From the NCBI GenBank assembly GCA_964655175.1, contig CAZZLY010000001.1, forward strand, positions 1 to 64,000: a DNA stretch of 64,000 nucleotides. The letters are read 5' to 3'. The translations under genes and the position numbers were made by a program. This DNA comes from JAIOPA01 sp964655175 (lineage in GTDB: Bacteria > Eisenbacteria > RBG-16-71-46). The notes beneath the pieces were generated by a model. It was given only the letters and a program-made list of their open reading frames with translations. It was not told the DNA's origin and made no database searches. Below, in pieces: positions 57,303 through 64,000 of the stretch (positions within the stretch are counted from its first letter, which is position 1; every line of letters begins with the position of its first letter).

Positions 57303-57877
57303 TCCGCGTCAATCTGCTGCCGCGCGAGGACAAGTCGCCGCGAGGCGGTCACGCCCTGAAGGTCAACGTCAAGGTCGGCGACCTCGTGTTGCCGATGGTC
57401 GTGCTCGGTGCCGCGGTCGTCGTGATCGCCGGTGCCGCGCTGTCGCAGCACTCGCGCGGCCAGGCGCTCGATCGCTCGATCCGGCAGGTGGACGCCGAGT
57501 CGCGCGCGCTCGCGCCGCAGATCGCGCGCGTGAACCAGTTGGCGCAGGAGCGCGCCGAGCTGGATCTGCGCATGGGCATCATCACCAAGTTGGAACGCGG
57601 TCGCACCGAGGGTGTCCGGCTCATGGATGAGTTGGCGCGGTGCGTTCCGGACCACCTCTGGCTGACGGGGGTCTCCCAGGATGGGAGCAACCACCTGCAG
57701 GTGGAGGGGGTCACCTATTCGAACCTCGTCGTCTCCGACTTCATGTCGCGCATCGAACGCGCCGACCTGTTCTCGAACGTCGAGCTCTCGTTCGCCGAGC
57801 GCGGTGTGGTGAACGAGAAGAACGTCGTGAAGTTCCAGGTCAGCTGCACGGTGAGCCCCGAATCGGGCGCGAACTAG
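57299..57877 (+). CDS. pilN: Type IV pilus assembly protein PilN
   Basis: A 192-residue bitopic inner-membrane protein. It starts with the PilM-binding motif IRVNLLPRE, then one membrane helix (LPMVVLGAAVVVIAGAAL), a coiled coil and a ferredoxin-like periplasmic domain. It dimerises with PilO in the alignment complex. It overlaps pilM by 4 bases. Confidence 0.93.
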   Translation: MIRVNLLPREDKSPRGGHALKVNVKVGDLVLPMVVLGAAVVVIAGAALSQHSRGQALDRSIRQVDAESRALAPQIARVNQLAQERAELDLRMGIITKLERGRTEGVRLMDELARCVPDHLWLTGVSQDGSNHLQVEGVTYSNLVVSDFMSRIERADLFSNVELSFAERGVVNEKNVVKFQVSCTVSPESGAN

Positions 57878-57893
57878 GAGAGGACCCGCCATC

Positions 57894-58526
57894 ATGCCCA
57901 ACCTCGATCTGAAGAGTCCGGCGGCCCAGCGGTTCGTGCTCACGTTGCTCCTCGCGGGCGGCGCGGTCGGTCTGTACTTCGGCTCGCGTCTCACGCCGTG
58001 GACGTTCCCGAGCACGCAGGACCGTCTCGCCGAGACGCAGGCGCAGTACGAGAAGAAGTCGGCCGAGCTGGCGCGCGCGCGCGCGTCGGTCGCCGACCTG
58101 CCCCGCTTCGAGGCCGAGTACCAGCAGCTGCACCAGCGCTGGGAGCTCGCCTCCGAGCTGCTGCCGACCGATCGCCAGCTGCCGACCCTGCTGCGGCGCA
58201 TCACGCTCGCGGGTCAGCAGACGGGCGTCACGTTCAAGGTGTTCCGTCCGGCCGGCGTGAAGCCGTCCGACTACCACACCGAGATGCCGATCAACGTCGC
58301 GGTCTCCGGCGACTATCACGCGGTGGGGTCGTTCCTCGCCGAGCTCGCCAACATGCGACGCATCGTGACGGTCTCGAACCTCAAGCTCGCGACCAACACG
58401 CGCACCGAGGACGGCGGCACGACGCTCGCCGAGTTCACCGCCTCGGCCTACAGCCTCAACACCGCGCCGGCCACCACGCCGGGGGCGGCCACCACGAAGG
58501 GGGGCGCCAATGCCCGGAAGATCTGA
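57894..58526 (+). CDS. pilO: Type IV pilus assembly protein PilO
   Basis: A 210-residue protein with one N-terminal membrane helix (FVLTLLLAGGAVGLYF), a coiled coil (TQAQYEKKSAELARARASV) and a periplasmic domain with the PilO block LLPTDRQLPTLLRRITLAGQ and INVAVSGDYHAVGSFLAELA. The C-terminus is Thr/Ala-rich. It follows pilN by 16 bases and overlaps pilP by 17. Confidence 0.93.
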   Translation: MPNLDLKSPAAQRFVLTLLLAGGAVGLYFGSRLTPWTFPSTQDRLAETQAQYEKKSAELARARASVADLPRFEAEYQQLHQRWELASELLPTDRQLPTLLRRITLAGQQTGVTFKVFRPAGVKPSDYHTEMPINVAVSGDYHAVGSFLAELANMRRIVTVSNLKLATNTRTEDGGTTLAEFTASAYSLNTAPATTPGAATTKGGANARKI

Positions 58527-59232
58527 CGCCGTGGCCGGTCCGCTCCAGGCCCTGCGCGACCCGCGGACGCAGCGGATCGTCGGTCTCGTCGCACTCGTGC
58601 TGACCACCGCGGCGCTCGGCGCCTGGCGCATGGGTTGGCTGGGTGGCACCGGCACGAGCGAGGAGACCGTCGTCGTGCAGACGCCGCCGCGCAAGGCCCG
58701 TCCGCACCGTGTCGTGCCGCTCGCGGTGGCCCCGAAGGCGGACACGACGACCCCGTCGGCGCCCGTCGTCATGGGTCCGGAACCCGCGCCCAAGCCCGCC
58801 ACGCGACTCGCCTCGAGCACCGGGGTGGACGCGGCCGTGATCACGCTGGTGCCCGTGCAGGCGCCCGTCGTGCCGCCGCCGACGCCGCAGGTCGAGGAGC
58901 ACGTCACGTATCAGTACAACGCCATCGGTCGCCGCGACCCGTTCGTCTCGCTGGTCGGCGGGACGTTCGTCGGTGCCGACGTCGGTGGCGATGCGCCGCC
59001 CGATCCGGGTGGCATCAAGGTCGTGGGCATCGTCTGGGGCGCGACCGACCAGTTCGCGATGGTCGAGGACGTCCGTGGCAACAGCTACGTGCTCCGCAAG
59101 GGTGATGCGCTGCAGAACGGCGTCGTCGACGAACTCCGTCGCGATGCCATCGTGGTCAGCATCAAGACCGATGGCCAGAGCCAGCAGGTCGTGATTCCGT
59201 TCACGCGGAAGGGAGACGGCAATGATCGCTAA
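58510..59232 (+). CDS. pilP: PilP-like pilus alignment protein (membrane helix instead of lipid anchor)
   Basis: A 240-residue protein. The N-terminus has a membrane helix (IVGLVALVLTTAALGAW) and no lipobox Cys, unlike the PilP lipoprotein of Pseudomonas and Neisseria. A Pro/Ala-rich linker (~50-125) leads to the PilP beta-domain, starting YNAIGRRDPFVSLVGG and including YVLRKGDALQNGVVDELRRD. That domain contacts the PilQ N0 region. It overlaps pilQ by 11 bases. Confidence 0.87.
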   Translation: MPGRSDAVAGPLQALRDPRTQRIVGLVALVLTTAALGAWRMGWLGGTGTSEETVVVQTPPRKARPHRVVPLAVAPKADTTTPSAPVVMGPEPAPKPATRLASSTGVDAAVITLVPVQAPVVPPPTPQVEEHVTYQYNAIGRRDPFVSLVGGTFVGADVGGDAPPDPGGIKVVGIVWGATDQFAMVEDVRGNSYVLRKGDALQNGVVDELRRDAIVVSIKTDGQSQQVVIPFTRKGDGNDR

Positions 59233-60589
59233 GAAGATGGGTCTCGGCATCCTGATCGTGACGTTCCTCATGAGCGTCGCGGCGGTTCCCGTCGTGGCCC
59301 AGTCGTCGGCGGGCAGCACGGTGGGCCTGGTCAAGACGGGCACCGGCAGCTTCAGCCTCGACGTGGACGGTGCGGATCTTCGCACCGTGCTGCGGGCGAT
59401 CTCGGAGTTCAGCGGTCGCAACATCGTGCTCGGCACGACCGCCAAGGGCACGGTCCGTCTCACCGTGAAGAACGTCGCGTGGCAGGACGCGCTCAAGGCG
59501 GTCCTGCGTGCGAACGGCCTCGATTACGTCGAGGACGGCGCCATCATCCGCGTGGACGATGCCGCCAAGCTCAACGCGGAGAAGGTGGACCGCGAGACGG
59601 CCAACGCGCGCACGCTCGAACTCGTGCCGCTCGAGACGCGCATCGTGAAGCTGAGCTATGCGAACGCCTCGGAGCTCACGACGCCGCTCGGCGCCACGCT
59701 CTCCAAGCGCGGCACGATCCAGGTCGAGAAGCGCACGAACTCGCTCATCGTGACCGATCTGCCGTCGAACCTCGACGCGATCACGCAGATGGCGAACCAG
59801 CTCGATTCCGAGACGCCGCAGATCAAGATCGAGGCGAAGCTGGTGGACCTCGACGAGGGCGACGTGACCGCGCTGGGCGTCGAATGGACGCACGGCATCG
59901 GCCAGTCGCAGTTCGTCTCGGACGGCGCCGGCGCCCCGATCCAGCTGCGCCCGGCCGTGAGCCCGCACGGCAGCGTGACCATGGGCTCGCAGGTCTCGAC
60001 CGGCATCGCCGGTCCGGCCGCCCGCGTGAACTTCGGTGTCTTCCGTCGTTGGGGTGACCTCGAGGCGTCGCTGCAGGCGCTCGCCAGCCAGAACAAGGCC
60101 GAGATCATCTCGAACCCGGTCATCACGACGGTGGACAACCGTGAAGCGAAGATCGTCGTGGGCCAGAAGATCCCGCTCATCGTGCAGGACGTGGCCGGTA
60201 ATCCGGTCTCGCAGCTGCAGACGGTCGGCATCCAGCTGCGCGTGACGCCGCACCTGACGTCCGAGAAGAAGATCGTGCTCGACCTGCATCCCGAGGTCAG
60301 CGATCTCGCGTCGGGCTCCACGGTGCAGGGTGGTCTCATCATCAACACGTCTGAAGCCGACACGCGCGTGATGGTCGAGGACGGCGAGATCGCCGTCATC
60401 GGTGGCCTCAAGCGCAAGAACACGACCTCGGTCAACCGTGGTGTGCCGGTGCTGCGCAGCATCCCGCTGCTGGGCATGCTGTTCAGCTCGAACACCGACA
60501 CGCACGCCGAGCGCAGCCTCGTGATCTTCGTGAAGCCGACGCTGGTCACGTCGTTGGCGGCCGACGCCTCCGAGACGCCCAGCAAGTAA
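59222..60589 (+). CDS. pilQ: Type IV pilus secretin PilQ (short form, no AMIN domains)
   Basis: The outer-membrane channel for the pilus. After the signal peptide (cleaved near VVAQ) come an STN/N0-type domain (~42-115), one N1/KH-type domain (~130-205) and the secretin barrel domain (~215-445), with GTIQVEKRTNSLIVTDLP, AEIISNPVITTVDNREAKI and VPVLRSIPLLGMLF. At 455 residues it is much shorter than most PilQ proteins (~700-900) because AMIN peptidoglycan-binding domains are absent. The ExeA-SPOR ATPase at 386-2131 might supply wall anchoring instead. It ends the operon at a strong terminator. Confidence 0.94.
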   Translation: MIAKKMGLGILIVTFLMSVAAVPVVAQSSAGSTVGLVKTGTGSFSLDVDGADLRTVLRAISEFSGRNIVLGTTAKGTVRLTVKNVAWQDALKAVLRANGLDYVEDGAIIRVDDAAKLNAEKVDRETANARTLELVPLETRIVKLSYANASELTTPLGATLSKRGTIQVEKRTNSLIVTDLPSNLDAITQMANQLDSETPQIKIEAKLVDLDEGDVTALGVEWTHGIGQSQFVSDGAGAPIQLRPAVSPHGSVTMGSQVSTGIAGPAARVNFGVFRRWGDLEASLQALASQNKAEIISNPVITTVDNREAKIVVGQKIPLIVQDVAGNPVSQLQTVGIQLRVTPHLTSEKKIVLDLHPEVSDLASGSTVQGGLIINTSEADTRVMVEDGEIAVIGGLKRKNTTSVNRGVPVLRSIPLLGMLFSSNTDTHAERSLVIFVKPTLVTSLAADASETPSK

Positions 60590-60607
60590 GCGCCTCGAGT
60601 CGAACCT

Positions 60608-60645
60608 GCGACGCCGCCGGGTCCCGCACCCGGCGGCGTCGCTTT
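60608..60645 (+). terminator. Strong intrinsic terminator of pilMNOPQ
   Basis: A perfect 15-bp stem (60608-60622 with 60628-60642), 5-base loop and trailing TTT lie 19 bases after the pilQ stop. Confidence 0.87.
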
Positions 60646-60677
60646 GCGTCGTCCCCCGGAGCGGCTAGGCTGCGCGC

Positions 60678-61217
60678 ATGATCACGAACCTCGTCCGTCC
60701 CGTCGCACTCATCGGGCTCATGGGCGCCGGCAAGAGCGCGGTCGCGCGCGTACTCGGCGAACGTCTGGGCGTCTCGGTGGCCGACCTCGACGGTATGATC
60801 GAGGCCATCGAGGGCTGCTCGGTGGCCGAGCTGTTCGAACGCGCCGGCGAGGCCTGGTTCCGACGTCGCGAGAGCGAACTGCTGGCGGAGGCGCTGCGGT
60901 CCGGCGTGCGCGTGGTCGCCTGTGGCGGTGGCGTGGTGCTGGACCCCGCGCAGCGCGCGCTCCTGCGCGAACGCTGTCACGTCGTCTGGCTCGAGGTCGC
61001 GCCCGAGGAGGCCGCCCGCCGGGTGACGGCCCAGCACGCCGACCCCGCGCGGGTGCGTCCGCTCTTGGCGGGTGAGGCCCCGGAGTCCCGGCTGCGGACG
61101 CTGCTCGAGGCCCGTGCACCTCTTTATGAGGAGGCGGCGCACCAGCGCGTCACCACGCAGGGGCGCACCCCCGAGCAGGTCGCCGACGCGGTGATCGCCG
61201 GGTTGCCGCGTTCATGA
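60678..61217 (+). CDS. aroK: Shikimate kinase
   Basis: Phosphorylates shikimate at the 3-hydroxyl in aromatic amino-acid synthesis. The 179 residues show Walker A GLMGAGKS, the shikimate-binding DLDGMIE (DxD-like) and FRRRESELL, the glycine block ACGGGVVL and the lid RPLLAGE. TAGGCT (60666-60671) could be a -10 box so close to the ATG that the message may be nearly leaderless; no ribosome-binding site is seen. It is not next to aroB or other aromatic genes. Confidence 0.95.
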   Translation: MITNLVRPVALIGLMGAGKSAVARVLGERLGVSVADLDGMIEAIEGCSVAELFERAGEAWFRRRESELLAEALRSGVRVVACGGGVVLDPAQRALLRERCHVVWLEVAPEEAARRVTAQHADPARVRPLLAGEAPESRLRTLLEARAPLYEEAAHQRVTTQGRTPEQVADAVIAGLPRS

Positions 61218-62017
61218 CGTCGCGCGCGCACGTCGCGCGGGCGGCCGTGCTGGTCGCGTGCGTGTGTGCGCTCGGCGCGTGCGCGCCACCCGCGCCGGGG
61301 TCGCTCGAGCACCTCGAGGTCACGGCGCGGCGCGACGCCGAACGACGGGAGCGCACCTACGCCGACGCCGAGGGCGTGGCGGTCGTGCGACTGGACGGTC
61401 GCGCGACCGGGCGACTGCCGGCGCTCGAGCTGCGTCTCGACCTCGCCACCCCGGATCGCGTGCGTCTGCAGTTCCGCTGGTTGCTCGGAGTGCTGGGCGA
61501 GGTCGTGACCCGTCGCGACACGCTGGTCGCATGGGTGCCGAGCGAACGGCTCGGGCTGTCGTTCGCGGGACTCGACGATTCGTTGGGTGTCCACGAACCG
61601 GCGCGGTTCCTCGCGCAGGCGTTGACCGCTGGATGGGTCGCGCCGCACGAGGCCTGGCGCGACGCGGTGGTCGACAGCGCGGGTGTCCTGCTCGCGTGGC
61701 GCGAGGGCGACGGGGACGCGTGGACGATGCGCGTGGACCGACGCGCGCGCCCGGTCGAGGCCGCGGTGTCGCGCGGGGATCACACGCTCACGATCCGCGT
61801 CTCGGCGTGGGACGGCGTGGGCGGACAGGCCCATCCCGAGCGCATCGAGATCGCGGACGGCGACGGCTGGGTGCGCCTGCGGCTCGACGTGGACGACCTG
61901 CATCCGGTGCGTCGGCCGCGTGCCGCGACGTTCGCGCTCACCCTGCCGGGGGATGCGAGGACGCTCGACTGGGGCGATCTGACGCGATTGCTCACCTTGG
62001 GGGGAGGGGCACGATGA
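61214..62017 (+). CDS. LolB/DUF4292-like outer-membrane lipoprotein
   Basis: A 267-residue lipoprotein with lipobox LGAC (Cys22-24 region) after a hydrophobic signal. The body has the half-barrel pattern of LolA/LolB-type proteins: repeated amphipathic strands such as VAVVRLDGRATGRLPALELR and DRVRLQFRWLLGVLGEVVTR. It could accept or bind lipoproteins or lipids at the outer membrane. It overlaps aroK by 4 bases and the LolA-like gene by 4 bases, so the two carrier-like proteins are probably made together. Assignment is by fold pattern only. Confidence 0.6.
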   Translation: MTSRAHVARAAVLVACVCALGACAPPAPGSLEHLEVTARRDAERRERTYADAEGVAVVRLDGRATGRLPALELRLDLATPDRVRLQFRWLLGVLGEVVTRRDTLVAWVPSERLGLSFAGLDDSLGVHEPARFLAQALTAGWVAPHEAWRDAVVDSAGVLLAWREGDGDAWTMRVDRRARPVEAAVSRGDHTLTIRVSAWDGVGGQAHPERIEIADGDGWVRLRLDVDDLHPVRRPRAATFALTLPGDARTLDWGDLTRLLTLGGGAR

Positions 62018-62622
62018 GATCCATGCTCGCGATCGTGACGGCGTCGCTGATGCTCGCCACCGGTGTGCTCGCCGGGCCGTTGGAGTCCACGCGCGCGCTG
62101 CGCGAGGGCCTGGCCGCGCACGGTCGCGCGGAAGCGTTGCTGTCGTGGAACGTGCCCGGGCCCCCGGGGACGACCGCGCAGGCGCTGCAGGGCTCGCTCG
62201 CGCTCGAGCCGCCCGGCTTCGCGCGCCTCGACGTGCGCGGCAACGGTGAGCGCATCACGCTGCGTGCCGACGGCGGCGAATGGCTGCAGCCGCGACTGCA
62301 CCAGTTCATCCGCCTCGATGCGCGGCAGTCGGTCGCGGCCATGGGCTGGTGGCGCGTGCTGGTGGGTGGCACCGGAGTGCGCGAACGTCGCCTGGGGCCC
62401 CGTCGCTGGCGTCTCGTGGTGGACGACACGCCGGTCGCCGCCGGCGACAGCGCCGACGTCTCGCTCGATGCGCGCGGCCTGCCCACGCGCCTCGAACTCG
62501 CCGACGGCATGGGCGGCAGAACGGTGTACCGACTCGCCGCGTGGCGCTTCACGCGCCCCAAGGGACCCGCCGCGTTCAAGCTCACGCCGCCCCCCGGCGT
62601 CGACGTCGTCGAGATGCCCTGA
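62014..62622 (+). CDS. LolA-like periplasmic carrier protein
   Basis: A 202-residue secreted protein (signal peptide cleaved near VLAG) with LolA-family features: LQGSLALEPPGFARLDV, the Trp/aromatic-lined groove strands, and the C-terminal TPPPGVDVVEMP, which resembles the usual LolA ending. LolA ferries lipoproteins from the inner to the outer membrane. Pairing with the upstream lipoprotein mirrors a LolA-LolB relay, though other hydrophobic cargo is possible. Confidence 0.68.
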   Translation: MRSMLAIVTASLMLATGVLAGPLESTRALREGLAAHGRAEALLSWNVPGPPGTTAQALQGSLALEPPGFARLDVRGNGERITLRADGGEWLQPRLHQFIRLDARQSVAAMGWWRVLVGGTGVRERRLGPRRWRLVVDDTPVAAGDSADVSLDARGLPTRLELADGMGGRTVYRLAAWRFTRPKGPAAFKLTPPPGVDVVEMP

Positions 62623-62639
62623 CCCCACGGTCCGTGGCA

Positions 62640-62669
62640 TTGACACCCGCGCGCCGGGTCGTCCATCTT
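62640..62669 (+). promoter_or_regulatory. Candidate promoter of rsmD
   Basis: A perfect TTGACA (62640-62645) is followed after 18 bases by CATCTT (62664-62669), a weak -10. The start would fall almost at the rsmD ATG, implying a very short leader. Confidence 0.4.
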
Positions 62670-62678
62670 GCCAGCATC

Positions 62679-63254
62679 ATGCGCGTGATCGCGGGAGAAC
62701 TCGGAGGGCGCCGGTTGCATGCGCCGCACGGTGACCGCACCCGGCCGACCTCGGACCGCGTCCGCGAGGCGCTGTTCATGGCGCTCGGGTCGCTCGAGGG
62801 CGCACGGGTCGTGGACCTGTTCTCGGGCAGCGGGGCGCTCGCCATCGAGGCGCTGTCGCGCGGCGCGGTGTGGGCGGACCTCGTGGACAGCGATCGTCGC
62901 GCCCGCGACACCATCGTCCGCAATCTGACGGAACTCGCGCTCACCGAGCGCGCCCGGCTCTGGCCGCTGCGTCTGCCGGCCGGACTGGCGCGGCTCGGCG
63001 AGGCGCTGGCGAGCGCACAGGTCGTGTTCGCCGATCCGCCCTACGGCGGGGCCGACGCGCGCGCCGTGCTCACGGGGCTGGGCAAGCCCGGCGTGCTGCA
63101 GCCCGCGGCACGGGTGGTGCTCGAGACGCACGCCAAGGACGTGGTGCCCGAACAGGAGGGCTGCCTCGTGCGCGAGCGCGAACGGCAGTACGGTGAGACG
63201 GTCGTGCACGTGTACCGCGTCGGCGCCACGCCGACCGCAGGAGGGGAGGGCTGA
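62679..63254 (+). CDS. rsmD: 16S rRNA (guanine966-N2)-methyltransferase
   Basis: A 191-residue SAM-dependent methyltransferase with RsmD hallmarks: MRVIAGELGGRRL, the TRPTSDRVREALFMAL block, SAM motif DLFSGSGALAIEALSRGA and catalytic FADPPYG (DPPY). It methylates G966 in 16S rRNA during 30S maturation. The downstream coaD start shares a base with its stop (TGATG), the usual rsmD-coaD order in many bacteria. Confidence 0.95.
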   Translation: MRVIAGELGGRRLHAPHGDRTRPTSDRVREALFMALGSLEGARVVDLFSGSGALAIEALSRGAVWADLVDSDRRARDTIVRNLTELALTERARLWPLRLPAGLARLGEALASAQVVFADPPYGGADARAVLTGLGKPGVLQPAARVVLETHAKDVVPEQEGCLVRERERQYGETVVHVYRVGATPTAGGEG

Positions 63255-63835
63255 TGCCGAAGTCGCGTCGCATCGCGTTGTTCCCGGGCAGCTTCGATCC
63301 GTTCACGAACGGCCATCTCGACCTGGCCCGCCGCGCCTCGGTGCTGTTCGACGAGGTCGTTGTCGCGGTCGCGCACAATCCGGCCAAGACCGGCCTGTTC
63401 ACGCCCGACGAGCGCGTCGCCATGATCGAGGACGCCGTGCGCGACCGGCGCAACGTGCGCGCGATCCACTTCGCGGGTCTGCTCGTGGACTGCGCCCGCG
63501 ACATCGGCGCGCAGGCGATCATCCGAGGATTGCGCGCGGTGAGCGACTTCGAGTTCGAGTTCCAGATGGCGCTCATGAACCGTCGCCTCGCGCCCGCCAT
63601 CGAGATCGCGTTCCTCATGCCGAGTCAGGAGTACACGTACCTCAACTCGACGCTCGTCAAGGAGGTCGCCCGACACGGTGGGAGTGTGCGCGGGCTCGTC
63701 CCGACGGGGGTCGAGCGCATGCTGATCGCGCGCCTGGCCGACGGTCGTCGCGCGGCCGCCGCCGCCCGTCGCGAGGCCCGAAGCGCCACCGCGGGCCGCG
63801 CCCGAACGTCGCGTGCGAAGGGACGTCGTCGGTGA
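63254..63835 (+). CDS. coaD: Phosphopantetheine adenylyltransferase
   Basis: Fourth step of coenzyme A synthesis: ATP plus 4'-phosphopantetheine to dephospho-CoA. The 193 residues include the nucleotidyl-transferase motif FPGSFDPFTNGHLD, the IIRGLRAVSDFEFEFQMALMNRRL block and the late NSTLVKEVARHGGSV. It carries a ~30-residue Ala/Arg-rich C-terminal tail beyond the ~160-residue family core, possibly RNA or acidic-partner binding, or just drift in a GC-rich genome. Confidence 0.96.
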   Translation: MPKSRRIALFPGSFDPFTNGHLDLARRASVLFDEVVVAVAHNPAKTGLFTPDERVAMIEDAVRDRRNVRAIHFAGLLVDCARDIGAQAIIRGLRAVSDFEFEFQMALMNRRLAPAIEIAFLMPSQEYTYLNSTLVKEVARHGGSVRGLVPTGVERMLIARLADGRRAAAAARREARSATAGRARTSRAKGRRR

Positions 63836-64000
63836 GTCGTCTGCTCGAGCGCATCCGGCGCGAGGCGCAGTCCGCGCCGCGGCGACTCCTGCTCGCGGAG
63901 GGCGGGGACCCGCGTATCGTGGGGGCCGCGGCGCGGATCGCGCGCGAGCGTCTCGCCCGCGTCACCGTCCTGGGCGACCCGGCCGAGGTCATGGCCACCG
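63832..64000 (+). CDS. Phosphate acetyl/butyryltransferase, N-terminal part (cut by window end)
   Basis: GTG 63832 overlaps the coaD stop (GTGA). The visible 56 residues, including RLLLAEGGDPRIVGAAARIA and LARVTVLGDPAEV, match the N-terminus of phosphate acetyltransferases, which interconvert acetyl-CoA and acetyl phosphate. Only the start is present, so acetyl versus butyryl specificity cannot be judged. Confidence 0.75.
   Translation, partial: MSRLLERIRREAQSAPRRLLLAEGGDPRIVGAAARIARERLARVTVLGDPAEVMAT

Overview
The window is 64 kb of very GC-rich, densely coding DNA from a Gram-negative (diderm) bacterium. It encodes outer-membrane beta-barrels, a PilQ secretin, lipobox lipoproteins and LolA/LolB-like carriers. 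Three large secreted proteases carry integrin-like (FG-GAP) repeats and/or C-terminal FlgD-Ig-like tails, and a gingipain-family protein sits next to a PorV-like barrel. This mix suggests an uncultured member of the FCB side of the tree (Eisenbacteria/Gemmatimonadota-like); that placement is inference, since no phylogeny was run. A run of exactly 100 N at 1091-1190 shows the window comes from a scaffolded assembly. No mobile element, CRISPR array or rRNA was seen, and no gap between genes exceeds about 300 bases.

Left part (1-14360): tRNA-Glu, an ExeA/GspA-like AAA+ ATPase with a SPOR domain, and pyrE lie on the minus strand. A subtilisin-like protease follows, then a small lipoprotein (minus), an M23 peptidase, dnaE, accA and a 55-residue Trm112-like zinc protein.

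Middle part (14390-37702): a PorU-like C25 peptidase and a PorV-like barrel start an almost gapless co-directional chain. It continues with an M6 metalloprotease, two DUF5683-like membrane proteins, an NHL propeller, a 1,114-residue outer-membrane protein with SprA-like motifs, a BamA/Omp85-like protein, a DinG-type helicase, and hutH-hutU-hutI. A bifunctional FtcD/cyclodeaminase follows from what looks like its own promoter and completes histidine breakdown to glutamate and one-carbon folate. I read this block as a type IX-like secretion and outer-membrane module linked to amino-acid scavenging. The link is inferred from order and overlap only.

Right part (39431-64000): a TPR protein, a PHP phosphoesterase, an unknown barrel that seems to start at AUC, and a ComEA-like HhH protein lead into a nearly complete type IV pilus locus: pilB, pilT, pilC, pilS, pilR, two tandem pilins, a PilH/PilI/PilG-like ABC module and pilMNOPQ. 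Clear sigma-54 (-24/-12) promoters precede the first pilin and the ABC module, matching the sigma-54 activator PilR encoded next door. Strong intrinsic terminators close the pilin and pilMNOPQ units. The window ends with aroK, a LolB-like/LolA-like pair, rsmD, coaD and the start of a phosphate acetyltransferase gene.
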